Source: Holacanthus passer
Lineage: Eukaryota; Chordata; Actinopteri; Pomacanthidae
Reading direction: 5' to 3'
NCBI GenBank assembly: GCA_025331565.1
Contig: JAFREQ010000021.1
Coordinates: 3,479,001 to 3,543,000, forward strand
Length of the DNA: 64,000 nt
Position numbers and translations under genes: made by a program. The notes under the pieces were generated by a model, which had not been told where the DNA came from, ran no database searches, and was given only the letters and a program-made list of their open reading frames with translations. Below, piece by piece: positions 1 through 12,284 of this stretch (position 1 is its first letter; each line of letters opens with the position of its first letter).

Positions 1-3000
1 GGTATGGCTGCACCAAATATAGCTCATCCAGAGTTAGCTTACACAGAGCAACCCAAGGGCAAACAGCACAAAGAGGAGAAGGCCGCTTGCTTTATGGGGA
101 CAAAAGCAACGTGCATGTCTTTTTCATGTGTTCAGCTGCTAGCCAAAACACAGGAAGCAGAAATAAAAGCCCACCCACTATGATGTCATCTTTAAGTGCC
201 ACTTAATGACACATTTTTCTGCCCACCTATTTGCGTTATTGCAGTCAGGGGAAAAAGATCAAACCTCCATCTTTTAGAGTGCTGCTGTGTTATTTCCATT
301 CGTCCATAGGCCCGAGAGCCTGGCTGCCGACCCATCCCCCATCCAACCATTCATTTATCCACCCAACCAAGAGCTCGCCACAGCAACCAGATCCAAAACA
401 TAACTGCAAACACATTCCTCTGAAATGGAGGGCAGATTTTTGGAAGGTAAACTGAGCCAATGCTGAAGCTCAGCTCTCCTGCAACAGACAGGGCCGTTGA
501 GTTTCCACAGTCAGGCCTGAAGGCTGAGATGATGAAGCTTTTTGCTTCTCAGCCTCTGGGCTCACAAAATTATTCATGCTATTAGAAGCTGCACTGATGG
601 TAGTGGCATTTGGTTTTATATTTATTTTTTATTAAAGAGTGATGTGGTCATAGGTTCTCTCAAACAATATGATGAATATGAATATATACATTAAGGCTGA
701 TGTATATGAACTAGTTATTAGCTTAGCTTTTAACTTTTACACAGTATGGGGTGTCCCTCCATACCTACGCAACTTTGACATACTGCTGTGCTTACAGTTT
801 CCATTTGACAACTGTGAAATATCCCACACATTTATTCCACTTCTGCACAGAAAGGAGAAGGACGCTGACAATTTTGCAGACTAAACAAAACTTGATTGGC
901 TGGTAACAATCGGACTTTCCACAAACTGTCACCTGAGGGGGTGTGAACAACCATTCGGATACACTGAATTTAGACGCTCACTCAGTAGTCGGTAGAGAGC
1001 AGCATCTGTCGCTCTATGTTGCTCTGAAACGGGGGTGTATGAGCTACACATGCACATACAAAAACAGCCTTTACACTTTGTAGTTTGATCTGAACACAGC
1101 CAAGGGTCTATGCACTGTATTAATGATTAAACCCACTGAAAAATAACTGCTGTCACTCCTATCCACGGTCGACTAAAGATCTGAGACAACTGACTAGTTG
1201 CTGTGGTCAGTCAGTCATTCCTATGGGAATTCTTATTATGCACAAGATATTTTATTCTATTCTGTCCCACCTGTTTTGTGCCACTAAATCTAATTGATGT
1301 TAACAGGTGCTTTAATTTGTGTGGCCGACCATTGTGACCACTGGTTAGCTATATCTTGGACTGGATTAGACAGCATGACAGAGAAGGATATTAAGCAATG
1401 CTACCACTGTAGAGGGTTGTTAATACCAGGCTGGGTTAGGATTTAGCTTTGGATTGAAGTTATGTCCTACTCTCCTAAGGCTTTTATGAGATGGATAGAG
1501 GCAAAGGCACTCTTAATGTTTTAAGTTTTAATATGGCTAATATGCTTTGAATGATCTCTAACTGACATTCATAAATTGACCCGTTGATGTTAAGTGGTTT
1601 GGGGGAGAAATCTGTAATCGCTATTCATCTAGAAGCCACTCCACACACACATGCAGAGGAGAGACAGGTGAAGTGAAGGTAACTTCTAAAGCTTCCCAAC
1701 AAGAGTAATTTATCCGACTGAAACCAAAGATGGACAGACATGAACTCGAAATGTTGGAAAGTTAGGCCAAAATCATCATCAATTTCATGCTCCCGATGCC
1801 AAAATGCTATTCTATTAACATTTTGACTGGACCTTCTCACTTTCACTTTCACTCACTGCTGCTGTTTTTTAAAGAAATAAGTGCGAGACAAGACTTTTTA
1901 CTCTTACTCAAAGTGCAATGATTGGTAGATTTTGCAATGAATGATCTGTATATTACATGAATAGTTTAAGAGTTCTAAAACAGACTAGACATCTTAAATC
2001 TTGACATCTTGATTGTTGTTTTCATTTAAGACCATGGGTAAAAGTTGCATGCTTTAAGTGTTTCACAGAGTAAATGGAAAGCAAAGTTTGTTTGTGTTTT
2101 TCCGCTGCTCTGACAAATGATCTGATCCATAACTCAAGAATGTGATATGATCGGAACCGTGAGTTCTGTGATCCGTGGCACACCTAACAGCGCTGTGCCC
2201 TCACACCATGTGCATGTCTTCAGAAGAAGCATGTCTCCCCAGAATAGGTCTCCAGTTGCCACATCAAGCAGAAACAGTGAAGGGGTTTCATACTGTTAAT
2301 AGCAGGCCAGTGTGCACTCCTAACCATTCAAACATGCCCTTTGACTGACTGGCTTACTGAATATCACGTCTCTTTCTGCTAAGAAAGTCTCCTCTCCACG
2401 ACACCCTCCCCCACCTGTCACACTGCTGACAAATAGGAGTGCCTGGAAACACAACCACCCCCTCCCCAGCTCTCACACCTCCTGTCTTCCTCCATCATAT
2501 CCTTCTACACACAAAATACCCAGAGTGCACTGCAGCAGTGGCCCCTAATGCCTCTGCTTTGAACCTTGAACTTCGAACCAAAGAGCATATGTCAGTCACA
2601 CCCTGCCCAACCTTGACACACTGCACATGAAGGTCATTCAAACACTAATTTCTTTGTATTAGTCCAGAAAATTAGTGAGGATCACATTGTGTGCATTTGC
2701 CCTGCTTTTGCCTTTGTGCATGAATCACCTAGCAGAAGGGTGCACGAGCAATAGGTCGTCAATGGGTCAGCCATGTGTTGGCCAGGACCTGAAATGCTCA
2801 ATGACACAACACCGGATGTCTTCAGGGCTCCATCACATCATACATCTGACACACAAATCAGAATAAGAGTAGGTCAGATCAGTGATAAGAAATAAACAGG
2901 TGCATCCTTCCAGTTTTGAACCAGATCACTAGAACCTGTATCATGGTTAACTTTATTTAAATTTAACATTGACAGCTGGATCTCAACACTCCTACCAAAA

Positions 3001-3310
3001 TATGGGGGCTGCTGCAGTTTGACTTAGCTTGCTGCTAGCATGCAAGCTAATAAACTAATGTACAGTAATATTAAAGCCACAGGTGAGCAGAAAGGTGAGG
3101 TTACAGGAATCAAACAGAAGGAAAAAAAGGCAGCAAAAACAAGGGTGTGTCCAATTGCATGGGATAAAACAGTGAAGCTGTGTGTAACGGTGCGTTAGCA
3201 TCACGTTTCGTGCTTTTTAATTAGCTAGCTAATGTTGCCGCTAGTGCTAAGTAGCCGGCTAAAGCTAGCTGTCACACGGGCCGGTGGAGGAGCTCTGGCT
3301 CGGTTCTTAC
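1..3310 (-). other. glud1: GLUD1 intron 1 (left part), no exon seen
   Basis: This stretch follows the splice donor of GLUD1 exon 1 (gtaag, reading leftward from 3310), so it is the beginning of intron 1. I looked for the next GLUD1 exon, whose product should continue after CKGG with a GIRYSTDV-like sequence, and did not find it. The sequence is AT-rich with scattered short open frames on both strands that resemble nothing and lack splice context. The remaining GLUD1 exons must lie left of the window. Confidence 0.7.
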
Positions 3311-3707
3311 CCCCCTTGCAGGGCGTCCTGTGCTGGCTGTGCTGGGCTCGGTACCCCTCCACCACCTCCCACTCCCCGTTGTCCCTCTTGATGGGGAAGG
3401 AGACGCTCAGGACGTGGTTGCAGGGCTTGATGATGCGCAGGATGCCCCGCACACGGTTCCTCTTCTGCTCGGGGCTCTCCCTGGTCCTCAGGTCCTCCAC
3501 CAGCTTGTCCTCCACGATGGCGGCGCCGCGGTCGAAGAAGCCCTCGACCATCTTGAAGAAGTTGGGGTCGTCGGGCTTGTCCGCCGCGTCGGCATAGCGG
3601 CGGACCCGCAGCAGGGACGAGGACGCCGGGAGAGCGGCGTCCACGCAGCCCGAGGCGAGGGCGCCACCCGCCGAGCGGCTCAGCAGCTCCCCGAAATACC
3701 GATACAT
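3311..3707 (-). CDS. glud1: Glutamate dehydrogenase 1, mitochondrial: coding exon 1 (partial gene)
   Basis: First coding exon of GLUD1, the mitochondrial-matrix enzyme that interconverts glutamate and 2-oxoglutarate plus ammonia with NAD(P). The ATG is at 3707. The product opens with MYRYFGELLSRSAGG, an Arg/Ser/Ala-rich transit peptide of about 50 residues. The family's conserved N-terminus follows: DDPNFFKMVEGFFDRGA, then VEDLRTRE, RGILRIIKPCNHVLS, and EGYRAQHSQHRTPCKGG. The exon is 397 bases (132 codons plus one base) and ends at a consensus donor (gtaag at 3310-3306), the expected first GLUD1 junction. Later exons carrying the catalytic lysine, the Rossmann domain and the antenna are outside the window. 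Teleosts usually have two copies (glud1a and glud1b), and one exon cannot decide which this is. Identity is certain to family; the start is fixed by the conserved MYRY opening. Confidence 0.97.
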
Positions 3708-3930
3708 GGCTGGAGCGGCTAACGAAGCGAAAAAAGGCGACTACACAACAAGGGCGACGGGGGTGACGACGGGAGAAAAGGGAGCAGCTCCTCGCCGAGT
3801 CTCGTCCTCTGGCCGACTGGGGAGTGACCGACGGCGGCCGGCGGCTTTAAGAGGAGGCGCTGCGGAGGCTCCTGCGGAAGAGGAGGACCAAGGTTTGTTA
3901 AAGACAGGGGAGAAAAGAGGAAATGTGAAA
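3708..3930 (-). promoter_or_regulatory. glud1: GLUD1 CpG-rich 5' UTR and promoter region
   Basis: The 220 bases upstream of the GLUD1 start codon are GC-rich with many CpG dinucleotides and fall off sharply to AT-rich sequence near 3940. This is the pattern of a CpG-island housekeeping promoter, as expected for GLUD1. No convincing TATA box is visible. The exact transcription start cannot be placed from sequence. Confidence 0.6.
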
Positions 3931-3949
3931 TCATTGAAGTGAGTTTATT

Positions 3950-4985
3950 TTCATGCAATGTTTGGAATGTAATACTGCATTAAATGATAATGTTGGTTCC
4001 GTTATGTTTAAATGATTTGATGAAGAATTTACCTTCATTCAAAGTGAAAATAAAACATGTTTTATCTTTTACATTTTTTTTATAGTAACTACCTTTTACA
4101 TTGATGACAGCTTTGCACACAAAATGAAGAAAAGGGGGTTTAAATCATATAAATTAGCAATGTTTGGGTTGTAATACTGCATTAAAGGATAATAACATGT
4201 GAATATGTGTTGGTCCAGTTTTAAATGATTTGATGAAGAATTAAGTGAAAACAAAGCAAAGATATTTTCATCTTTTTAATTCTTTATAGCAGCTTTCTCT
4301 TGCATTGATGACAGCTTTGCACCCAAAATGATTTTTTCATGCATTCAGCAATGTTTGGGTTGTAATTTAATTGTGGATAATAGCATGTGAAGATTTGCTG
4401 GTAAAGTTAAATTGAAATGGTTAAAACTACCTGGTAATATGTTAACAAGGCAATATACAAAAAAAGATGCGATGTTTCATAGAGAAAACACCAACTCTTG
4501 GCCATATTATCATTATATGAGGCAAAAACGCCCATGATCTCAGGTGATTCGATGAAGGCAAATGTCAAATAACCATGATTCAAACTATAAAAAAGCAAAA
4601 TATGTTCACCTTTTAAATTCTTTAAAGTAGCTTCCTTTTGCTTGGATGACAGCTTTGCACACAACATGAAGAAAAGGGAATTTAAAATCATATAAATTAT
4701 ATATGATTGTGATTAAATAATACTGCATTAAAGGATAATAACATGTGATGATCTGTTGGTCCAGTTCAATATTGTATAATGTTGAAATGATGGAAACTTA
4801 TAATAAAATAAAGTCATATGTTTTGTAGGGAAAACACAACAACATCATCATTATATGATTTGATTCAAGTAAATATCAACCATGCATTCATTCAAACAAA
4901 GCAAAATGTGTTTTATCTTCTTAGTTCTTTAAAAAGTCACCTTTTGTATTTATGACAGCTTTGCACACAGTTTCCTGCCAAGAGA
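3950..4985 (-). mobile_element. Cluster of Tc1-like transposon 3'-end fragments, repeated four times
   Basis: A block reading GATGACAGCTTTGCACAC or a close variant recurs at about 4103, 4307, 4645 and 4951. Each copy is preceded by an agttcttta..gtagc.ccttttgc-type segment. Read on the minus strand it encodes a CKAVI.AK..YF-like string followed by AT-rich sequence, which I recognise from the C-terminus and 3' flank of fish Tc1-family transposases. Spacing is 204, 338 and 306 bases, with shared flanking text (e.g. taatactgcattaaaggata), so the copies look like a decayed local tandem array and not independent insertions. No intact transposase frame remains. Confidence 0.5.
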
Positions 4986-5115
4986 TAAATGAGAGGATCA
5001 GTACCACTGTAATGTATGCATGCTGAATATGAAGCTAGGCAATTAGCTTAGCTTAGCATAAAGACTGGAAACAGGGGGAAACAACTAGCCTGGCTCTGTA
5101 CAAAGGCAGGAATAG
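4985..5115 (+). repeat. Interspersed fish repeat (AGCTTAGCTTAGCATAAAGAC type)
   Basis: The block around 5044-5105 (agcttagcttagcataaag, then actggaaacaggggg, then aacaactagcctggctctg) is a high-copy fish repeat that I recognise. A second copy in the opposite orientation lies at about 57560-57740. Confidence 0.6.
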
Positions 5116-6174
5116 CCCTTTTCCATACTCGTGTCATTGCACAGCAACAAAATGTATAAAATATACAAAATATATCAACGCCGCATGGTTTAACTCGACG
5201 TGGCCAAAACAGAAAAGCCCTTGAAATGACTGCACCCAGGCAATAACTTCATATTTACCATATAGACATGAAAGTGTTATCTATCAGCAAAAAACAAAGT
5301 GTATTCACTAAAATGTCAAACTATTCCTATTATTTTGTCTTAAGTTGTGATAAAAGGTTAAAACTAGAATTTAAAAGAGATCATAATTTCCTTAGATCAC
5401 TTATTTCCTTTTCCCAAACACCCTTTGAGTAAACAAGACATTTTAGTTACAGCTACACCTGAAGGCCACATGAAAATGATAATGAGAAGCACTTAGAAAC
5501 AAATGAATGCTACATTAAATATATGAATACTTCATTAAGTTTTTAGGAACACGAGCTGACGGATATGAAGTGCATCAGCTTTGTCATTCATTAGCTTTTG
5601 CACAGTGTCCAGTGTCGCTGTTTTGTACTTTGTGGTTCGTTCAAAGGATCTGCGCGAGGCCTGCTGTCATCAGCAGTTCCCTGATCTGTCGAGTGAGTTG
5701 ACACAGCGATGAGGGAAAAGAGAGAGAGAGAGAGAGTCAGGTGGGAGATGTTGAAAAGGCCCATTGTATCTGCATCAGTCATTAACCACCCTCACAGACA
5801 GCGACAGTTAATGAGGGGGTTGATCTGGTTACGTAGTAGCACAAATTAAGTATTGACAACTTCAATGTGACTGACTCAGTGTGACACTGCATGTTTGCAA
5901 TCGAAATGTAATTATACTGTCAAACAGCCTTCCTTATACGCTCTGTCTAGATGTGTGTGTGTGCTATGGTGCATTTCATATGTGTGCAATTATGTGTCCA
6001 AATTAGACGGCGTAATTTAGGGCAGCAGGTCATTCATGGTGTGTGTGTGATCATTTCAATCAGAGGCCTCTTGACTCAGCATATGAGCAAAGTATCAAGG
6101 CTCCCACCTGTGGATCAGCCAATCAGCACAGGTTTTTAGCCTCCACAGTGGCGTGTCTCTAGAGATGACAATGT

Positions 6175-6425
6175 CGGTCCACCCACCACTTTGGTCTAGA
6201 CCGAAATATCTCAACAACTATTAGATGAATTGGCATGATACTACAGCATGTAGTGACTTTACTTCTACTGCCACCAACAGGTCAAACTTTTCACTTATCC
6301 GGTTAAATATCAATATCAATGAAACATCTGCAAGTTGGATTGGTGCAAAATGTTCATTCATGGCACCCAGATGATATATCCTAATGATTTTGGTGATCCC
6401 CGCTTTTCGACTGGTGCCGACAGCA
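6175..6425 (+). repeat. Interspersed fish repeat (CCACTTTGGTCTAGACCG / ATATCTCAACAACTATT type)
   Basis: This block contains ccactttggtctagaccg, atatctcaacaactatt, gccaccaacaggtcaaac and cctaatgattttggtgatcc in that order. The same sentence-like order of motifs recurs, diverged, at about 43680-43920, 60840-61020, 61350-61440 and 62150-62345. This marks a dispersed non-coding repeat family. No protein-coding capacity is seen. Confidence 0.6.
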
Positions 6426-8456
6426 GGTTAATACTTTGGTTTATGATGAAATACCTGCAAAACTAATGACATTCATTCAAACTCAGCAGCACTTCGCGTT
6501 TAGTTCTAAATACCAGATGTTAGCACACATAATCACAAATATTAACATATTCATGTGTGAACGCTGTCTACTGCTCCACATGGCGCCGGGAGAGAATCTT
6601 CGTGCTGAGCTCGTCTGAATGAGGGCCCTGACCTGGGCTTACACCTGTGGACTCTGGACAGAAGATAAGATTAGATCATGACCCCGGGTGCAGGTACAAA
6701 TACACACTCATACCGTATGCTTAAACAGTGGTACAAACACGTGATTTCACAATATGACAAGCAAATTGAAATATGGCTCTTTTAGATGTGTAACACGTAA
6801 ATAAGGACACACAGGTTTGTATTGTCACTCTGATGAACAAAGTAATCAATAAACCATGTCACCCCACTATTACTAATGCAACAATGGTAGCGCTTATCTA
6901 TTGTTGTATCCATGTACTACAGGGCCATATAGCTTTATTGTCTCTTAAAAGCTGATATCCCAGTTGCTGTGATGAAACAATTTTGCTCTCTTTGAACAGA
7001 CAGAAGAAGGGATATGGTGTCTGAATATTCATATCCCTGTTTGTTCTGTCTGTCCTTTCTGGACGATAAGCAAACAGCACTAAAGATTATCAGCAGCTGT
7101 ATATTAAGCTAAGCTCACTGCTCAAAAATTAGTCCTGCACAAGCCAACAGTGTTTTTTAAGCTTGAGAGAAAGAGAGAAACTATGAAAAACTATCAATGT
7201 TGCTTCGATCATCCATCCATCCAAATGCTTTCAAAGCAAGTAAGGTGCAGAGTGTGCTCACTAAACCCCAGTCAGGTAGAAGTGCATGACGAAAACAGCA
7301 TGCAGAGGAAAAGGAGAGGTTGTCCACATACTGAAATTTGCAAGTTTCTAAAAAAAAATGTATTGATCCAGCTTTATGACGTACAAGATCTCCATCAGGC
7401 AGACATCCGTGTGGACAAAAAGCAGGATATATATACAGACAAAACAGGCCACTCCACCTACAATTAGGAGATTTCATAATATAAAATAACATTATCTGCA
7501 AGTAATTTCATGTTTGTCTTAAAACAACCGTCTCCTTTTTGTATAAAATTTCCTCCTTGTGTTACAATCTCTCATTGACAGCTCAGCAAAAAGAAAGAAA
7601 AAAAACTAGCAAAACACAAGAGTGAATTTCATATTAAAGACTGTAACCTTACAAAATACCTACTTGATTTTAATGCCACCTCATTTTGGAGTGCATTTTT
7701 ACACACAAGGAGATTTTGTAGATCTCAATTATAGCAACCAAAATTTTTTCAGTGTGCAGACAAGCGTGTGAGTATTGTTTTATTGTTGTTCTCTGTTTTT
7801 TAAGTAAAGCACTTTGAACTGCCTCAATGTTTGAGTGGTGCTTACAATCATACAGAAATCCTTTACGAGGTCCTTAAGCTTTCGCCTCGCGTGTGTGCCT
7901 GCTTGTGCACCAAGCAACAATCCTGTAAACATGTAAAACAGATGACCTTTGAACTGTGAGCTTTGCGCCAGACGTCAGTTCAACACTTCCTTTCCTTCAA
8001 CTAGATATACTTTTATATTCATTCCACAATAAAACAATGACCAACATAAGACAGTTTAAATTAAATAAAATGGCTGCGTGAAAATCTGGTACTTCAGTGC
8101 CTTTGATTGGTAGTACACACCACCACCACCACCAGTATTCTCCTGTTTATCTTTAATCATATCATCCCCCCAGTCTTCACCACTCTCATGTTTTCCTCAC
8201 TGTACTGACACACACTGATTTATCATGGTTGTGTTTCAAAGGGTGAGCACTGTCATGCCATTGGCTGAAAGCCTGACAACACCCACCCAGCCATAGGGGT
8301 GTGACTGGGGGAGGAGAGGAGGGAGGGTAAGAGGAAGGTTAAACAAGAGCCCGTTCAGTCGGGTCACATGTTGCTTTCACTGGAAATGCTCCAGAGTTTG
8401 GAGGAACAGGGACCGTCTTACTGTCTGTGTTTTGTGTCTGAGTTGGCTCCTTTAAA

Positions 8457-8783
8457 ATGGTATCTCATGGTAGTATGAAATTAAACTCTGAACCCGCCAT
8501 CATGACCTCTCTCGCTTATCTCCGCCCCAGACTCGCTCATACTGGAGTGACCAGGCTTCAGAAGCAACTTCTATATTCACACGACAACTGCCAGGGTCAC
8601 CTTGAAAACCCACATGGTCACAACCAACCAGAACATGTCAGTTCAGCAAGCTGGTCCAACATGTTGAAAAAGATTTCTGAGCGCCATGTTAATGAAGAAG
8701 CACTCAACACAGAGGATAGAAACGGTTTCCTTAGTGTTTTGCTGTTTTCTTTCAGCAAACCTCGTGCTGCTTTCCTTGGCTAA
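8457..8783 (+). CDS. Possible small protein of 108 residues, unrecognised
   Basis: An open frame on the opposite strand to the four main genes, in the gap between the EPAS1-like gene and GLUD1. It starts MVSHGSMKLN and has a second in-frame Met sixteen residues on (MTSLAYLRPRLAHTG). From there the first 25 residues are basic with no acidic residue, like a mitochondrial presequence, and the rest is polar. About 200 bases upstream lie a CCAAT element (cattggctg) and a G-rich stretch. I do not recognise a family. It may be a short first exon, a lineage-specific gene or chance. Length alone is weak support in 8 kb of non-coding DNA. Confidence 0.2.
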   Translation: MVSHGSMKLNSEPAIMTSLAYLRPRLAHTGVTRLQKQLLYSHDNCQGHLENPHGHNQPEHVSSASWSNMLKKISERHVNEEALNTEDRNGFLSVLLFSFSKPRAAFLG

Positions 8784-9659
8784 GTGAAGGCCCAAAATCG
8801 GCGTCACGAATGAATTTAGACGGTCACGCGGTTGGATAAAAAGCTTATTGAGTTAACTGTTAAGCATGAATTATTTTTATTGTAAATGAGCAGAGACTGA
8901 GTTATTCCAGGATGAAGAATTCAAACTCAATTAACAAATGACTCCTCACGAAACAATTCATACTATGTATTTGGACAACTTACTGAAAGAAATTTTAACC
9001 ATTTTCAGCAGGCAATTTGGGGGAGGTGTAAACATCGTAGCCTAACTGTGCTGTGTATTGATAAATCCCGCCCGTCTGTCAGCTTTGTCTTGGATGAAAA
9101 ATATTTTCTAAACTCTGCACTATAAGTACTAAATTATATTGTAGCCTATATACTCTATAAGGTAGTGTCAAAGTCAAAGTGACAGTGTGTAGTCTGTAGT
9201 ATTCCTATAATATCCCTATAATATTTCTATGATCATTCAGTGCGTCTGTGCTGCTGAAAATTCACCCCCAGACCAAGCAACCTCTGTAAGAAAATAGTTA
9301 AGGGCAAACTTGACTAGAGATACAGTTTTTACTCTTGAGTTAGGGTTAAGGTTGGGATACATATTTTGCATTAATATCATCTCGTACTATATCATCTGGT
9401 GTGTCCAAATTGAATCGTCATAATTAGGTTTATGTCTCAAATCCGGTCAACTATTGAAAAAATACCTTAGTTGATTTTGTCAGGGAGGTGCTGAACCTCC
9501 AGTAGTCGCCGTCTGCAGGATGTAAAAAAACTGACTGATGCCAAATCTTCACATTCCTCTGAGATCTGGTTGAAGATTTTTTTCTTGCAAAGGTTTCATT
9601 TCAGGTTGTTTGGTTTTTAAGCAAGTTGTTTATTATATTACAAATAAATGCTATACCTC

Positions 9660-9875
9660 ATTTTATTTGATTTTACTTATTACCTGTTGTAAGTGTATGT
9701 ATGTGTATGGTGGGCTGTATGTGCTCATGCTTACTGCACTTTCACACACCTTTATTTACATAATCACGTGAAATGTTTGTAGTAATTTGTTTGGACCCCA
9801 GCAGGGGTCGCTATTGCGCTGGTAACAGCTAATAGAGATCCAGATCAATAAGCGAATAAATAAACAATTAAAAAA
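9660..9875 (+). mobile_element. LINE/SINE 3' tail (L2/Maui type)
   Basis: The sequence ggaccccagcaggggtcgct followed by gtaacagctaat, gagatcc and an AATAAATAAA-rich tail is the recognisable 3' end shared by fish L2-type LINEs and the SINEs that borrow it. No reverse transcriptase frame remains upstream, so this is a 5'-truncated insertion. Confidence 0.55.
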
Positions 9876-10359
9876 AACTCAGTAATGGCTAAAGCGAAGC
9901 AAAATAGACATGAAAAGTGATTTGATTTAATTATGTTTTCTAAAGGGCTCATACGTAGTAGAGCACATTTTATACCAGTTTTTGTTTCCAGCCTACATGT
10001 TGACTGCTTGTGGGACAAACAGTACATACTTCATATGAAGCCAAAGTGAGGAATATGGTGCTTTGCAGAATATGTGACTTTTATTTCACTGCCTACACTT
10101 AAGCACTAGATGGCGCAATAGTCTTTCCCTGCATGCTGTGGTGTGACTGCATCAGTGTGAGGGCCAGAATACAAATCCACAGCTTTCAAACCAAACTGAG
10201 CTTCCTCATATCAAAATATCCTGATGTACAAAATATCATTAAAATACATGCATGTGTTCGAGTGAGAGACAGATGTGACATTGAATTCTGTCAGGCTGGA
10301 AGGTCCATCAGAACTGGGACTTATAGAATCTATACATTTTTAAACAAAGACAGTGCAAA

Positions 10360-10567
10360 TTAAAGGGTCAGTTCACCCAAATTACAAAAATGTGTCTAGT
10401 TACCTCCAAAGGCCGTTCACATAGATTTGGATTTATTTGCCCATCAGGACTACTTTTTACCAGATTAATGTTGGCAAGAGACAGATCTGTCCAACTCTCT
10501 GTGACTAAATACCAGTGATACCAGTAGGCGTAAGTGAGAAAGTAATTTGGGTGAACTGACCTTTTAA
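10360..10567. mobile_element. Complete MITE bounded by TTAA (piggyBac-like)
   Basis: Inverted termini are nearly perfect. The left end reads TTAAAGGGTCAGTTCACCC and continues aaatta; the right end is its reverse complement (taatttgggtgaactgacc, then TTTTAA). Both ends finish in TTAA, the target duplication of piggyBac-type elements. The element is 208 bases long and non-coding, so it is a non-autonomous miniature element. It is intact enough to have inserted fairly recently. Confidence 0.75.
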
Positions 10568-10979
10568 TGAAAATTACTGTAAATGTGTAAATGCCAAAAG
10601 GCTCATTTTTTCATTTCATTTTTTACATAAATGAAACACAAAAGTTTTAAAAAGATAAAAAGTTCATATTAATAAAGACAGACACAGATGTTCAAGACAG
10701 GAAATGGCCTACAGTGTTATCATTATCAGATACACAAATAGGTTCTATGATTTTTTTTCAGATTTTTAGAATTATACCTTAAAACATGCTTAGTGTGCAG
10801 CCTTTCCGGGGATTTCTCAGCCCAAGCAACACTCAAATATATGAAGTCACTGTAAATCAGTAATCCCAAATGTTCCACATCAGAGGAGCCATAAGGCTCA
10901 AAATTAGGCTCAATTTGGTGGAAGTGTTTTAGATATCAAAGTGACATGTAACAGTCCTTTCAACAGCATTTAGGTCACT

Positions 10980-11345
10980 GCAATATTAGTCGTAGAGGAA
11001 ATACTCAGATCCTTTACTTGAGTAAAAAATAGCAATACTCCATTACAAGTAAAGGTCCTGCATTGAAAATGTCACTTCAGTAAAATTAAAACTACAATTT
11101 CTCGTGGTTCCAGAAAATAGTTCCTACTGTTATAATGTTATATATTATTCACTAATTTAAACCTTTTTCTACACTGTTGGGGTAATTAAATCTACAACAA
11201 TGCCTTATAATTTATAGGTCATCGTATGTTTTGGATGTTTCTGTGTTTTGGATCGTAATTTGTAACTGTAACTGTCAGTAAAAAAGTACAATATAGTGGT
11301 GTAAAAGTATAAAGTAACTGAAATACAAAACACTGATTATTGACT
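10980..11345 (+). mobile_element. hAT-type MITE fragment (AAATACTCAGATCCTTTACTTGAGTAAAA family)
   Basis: It contains aaatactcagatcctttac and ttacaagtaaaggtcctgc near its left side, and gtaaaaaagtacaatatag toward its right, in the order seen in the complete copy at 34668-35177. The termini have decayed. Other copies lie at about 49425-50250 and 50710-51200. Confidence 0.6.
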
Positions 11346-12175
11346 TAAAACCTTTCACTTTTCAACCAAATTCAACCCGGTAATGTGCTGTTTTTTCCTA
11401 ACCTTCTTATTATCATCATGCATTTCATTCTGATTGTTTTTATTCCAACTGCCATTTCAATTCCAACTCAGTAAAGCCAGTTGAACAGTAGAGCGGTCTG
11501 AGTGTGAATTTCGAGGCCGAGAGGTAAAAAGTTGAAAAAGTTCCCACGAGAACTTTCCTCTCGAGTGTTGCTATTCAGGAAGCTGTGGCTTTGACTTGCG
11601 TCTGCTCACATCTCCTCATCAGCACAATGCGTATGGCTCTATATATACACTGTGTGTGTGTTTGTGTGCGTGCACCGTACATTTTGTCTATGCTCGACAG
11701 TCAGATGTCACCCCACGTGTCAGGTGGCCCAGAAGGAAACCTCGCAGGAAGTAAGGTCAGGCCCAGAGAGGTCAGGAAAAAGTCAAACTGCCTGCTTTCG
11801 TCAACACATTTCAACTCTCACTACGCCCCATCAACTGTCTGTCAACCACAGTCGACACCTAAAATTGCCAGTTTTCTTTTAGGAGACAGAACTTGTGCTA
11901 TCTCAACGATTATGCAAAGCAGTGTGATAAAAATGCTGAAGTGAAGATTTTAAAAAAAGTGACTAATTGAACAATCGAAACTCATCTGATACTTCAGCTG
12001 CTTATAACATCCAATGCTTTCCTGAGGTTTGGTTGAGCTTTCTGCTGGTAATTCAGTTCTGACTGTTCACATATTTGAAACTATGTACCAGTATTATGCG
12101 TCTAACAGTATAAATGGATATCCTCAAAAACATCACAAACACACAGCAAGCCGTTTTGAATTGGAAAGTTTTATA

Positions 12176-12181
12176 TTTAAT
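12176..12181 (-). terminator. epas1: Candidate poly(A) signal (ATTAAA) for the short EPAS1-like transcript
   Basis: On the minus strand an ATTAAA hexamer lies about 100 bases beyond the TGA that ends exon 9 when the exon is read through its donor. ATTAAA is the commonest variant of AATAAA. It would give a short 3' UTR for the truncated protein. In AT-rich DNA such hexamers also occur by chance. Confidence 0.35.
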
Positions 12182-12284
12182 AAAAGTTAGATCAATGAAA
12201 ACAACTGATAAGAATTCACAGATGGAGGTAGAGAAGATTGTCGGTTTTTTTGTGGATGAGGGTTTTGTCCTACAGACTTCAGTT

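Noticed and set aside
5630..5692. Minus-strand frame after a ctcgacag acceptor reading IRELLMTAGLAQIL then stop, considered as a HIF-alpha C-terminal exon
   Set aside because: A leucine-rich end superficially recalls the HIF C-terminal LLRALD motif, but no residue pattern aligns and the exon would be only about 14 codons. One-off resemblance in 8 kb is expected.
9785..9810. CCAGCAGGGGTCGCT as a second CTCF-type site
   Set aside because: It has a mismatch in the core and lies within a recognisable LINE/SINE 3' tail, so it is explained by the repeat consensus.
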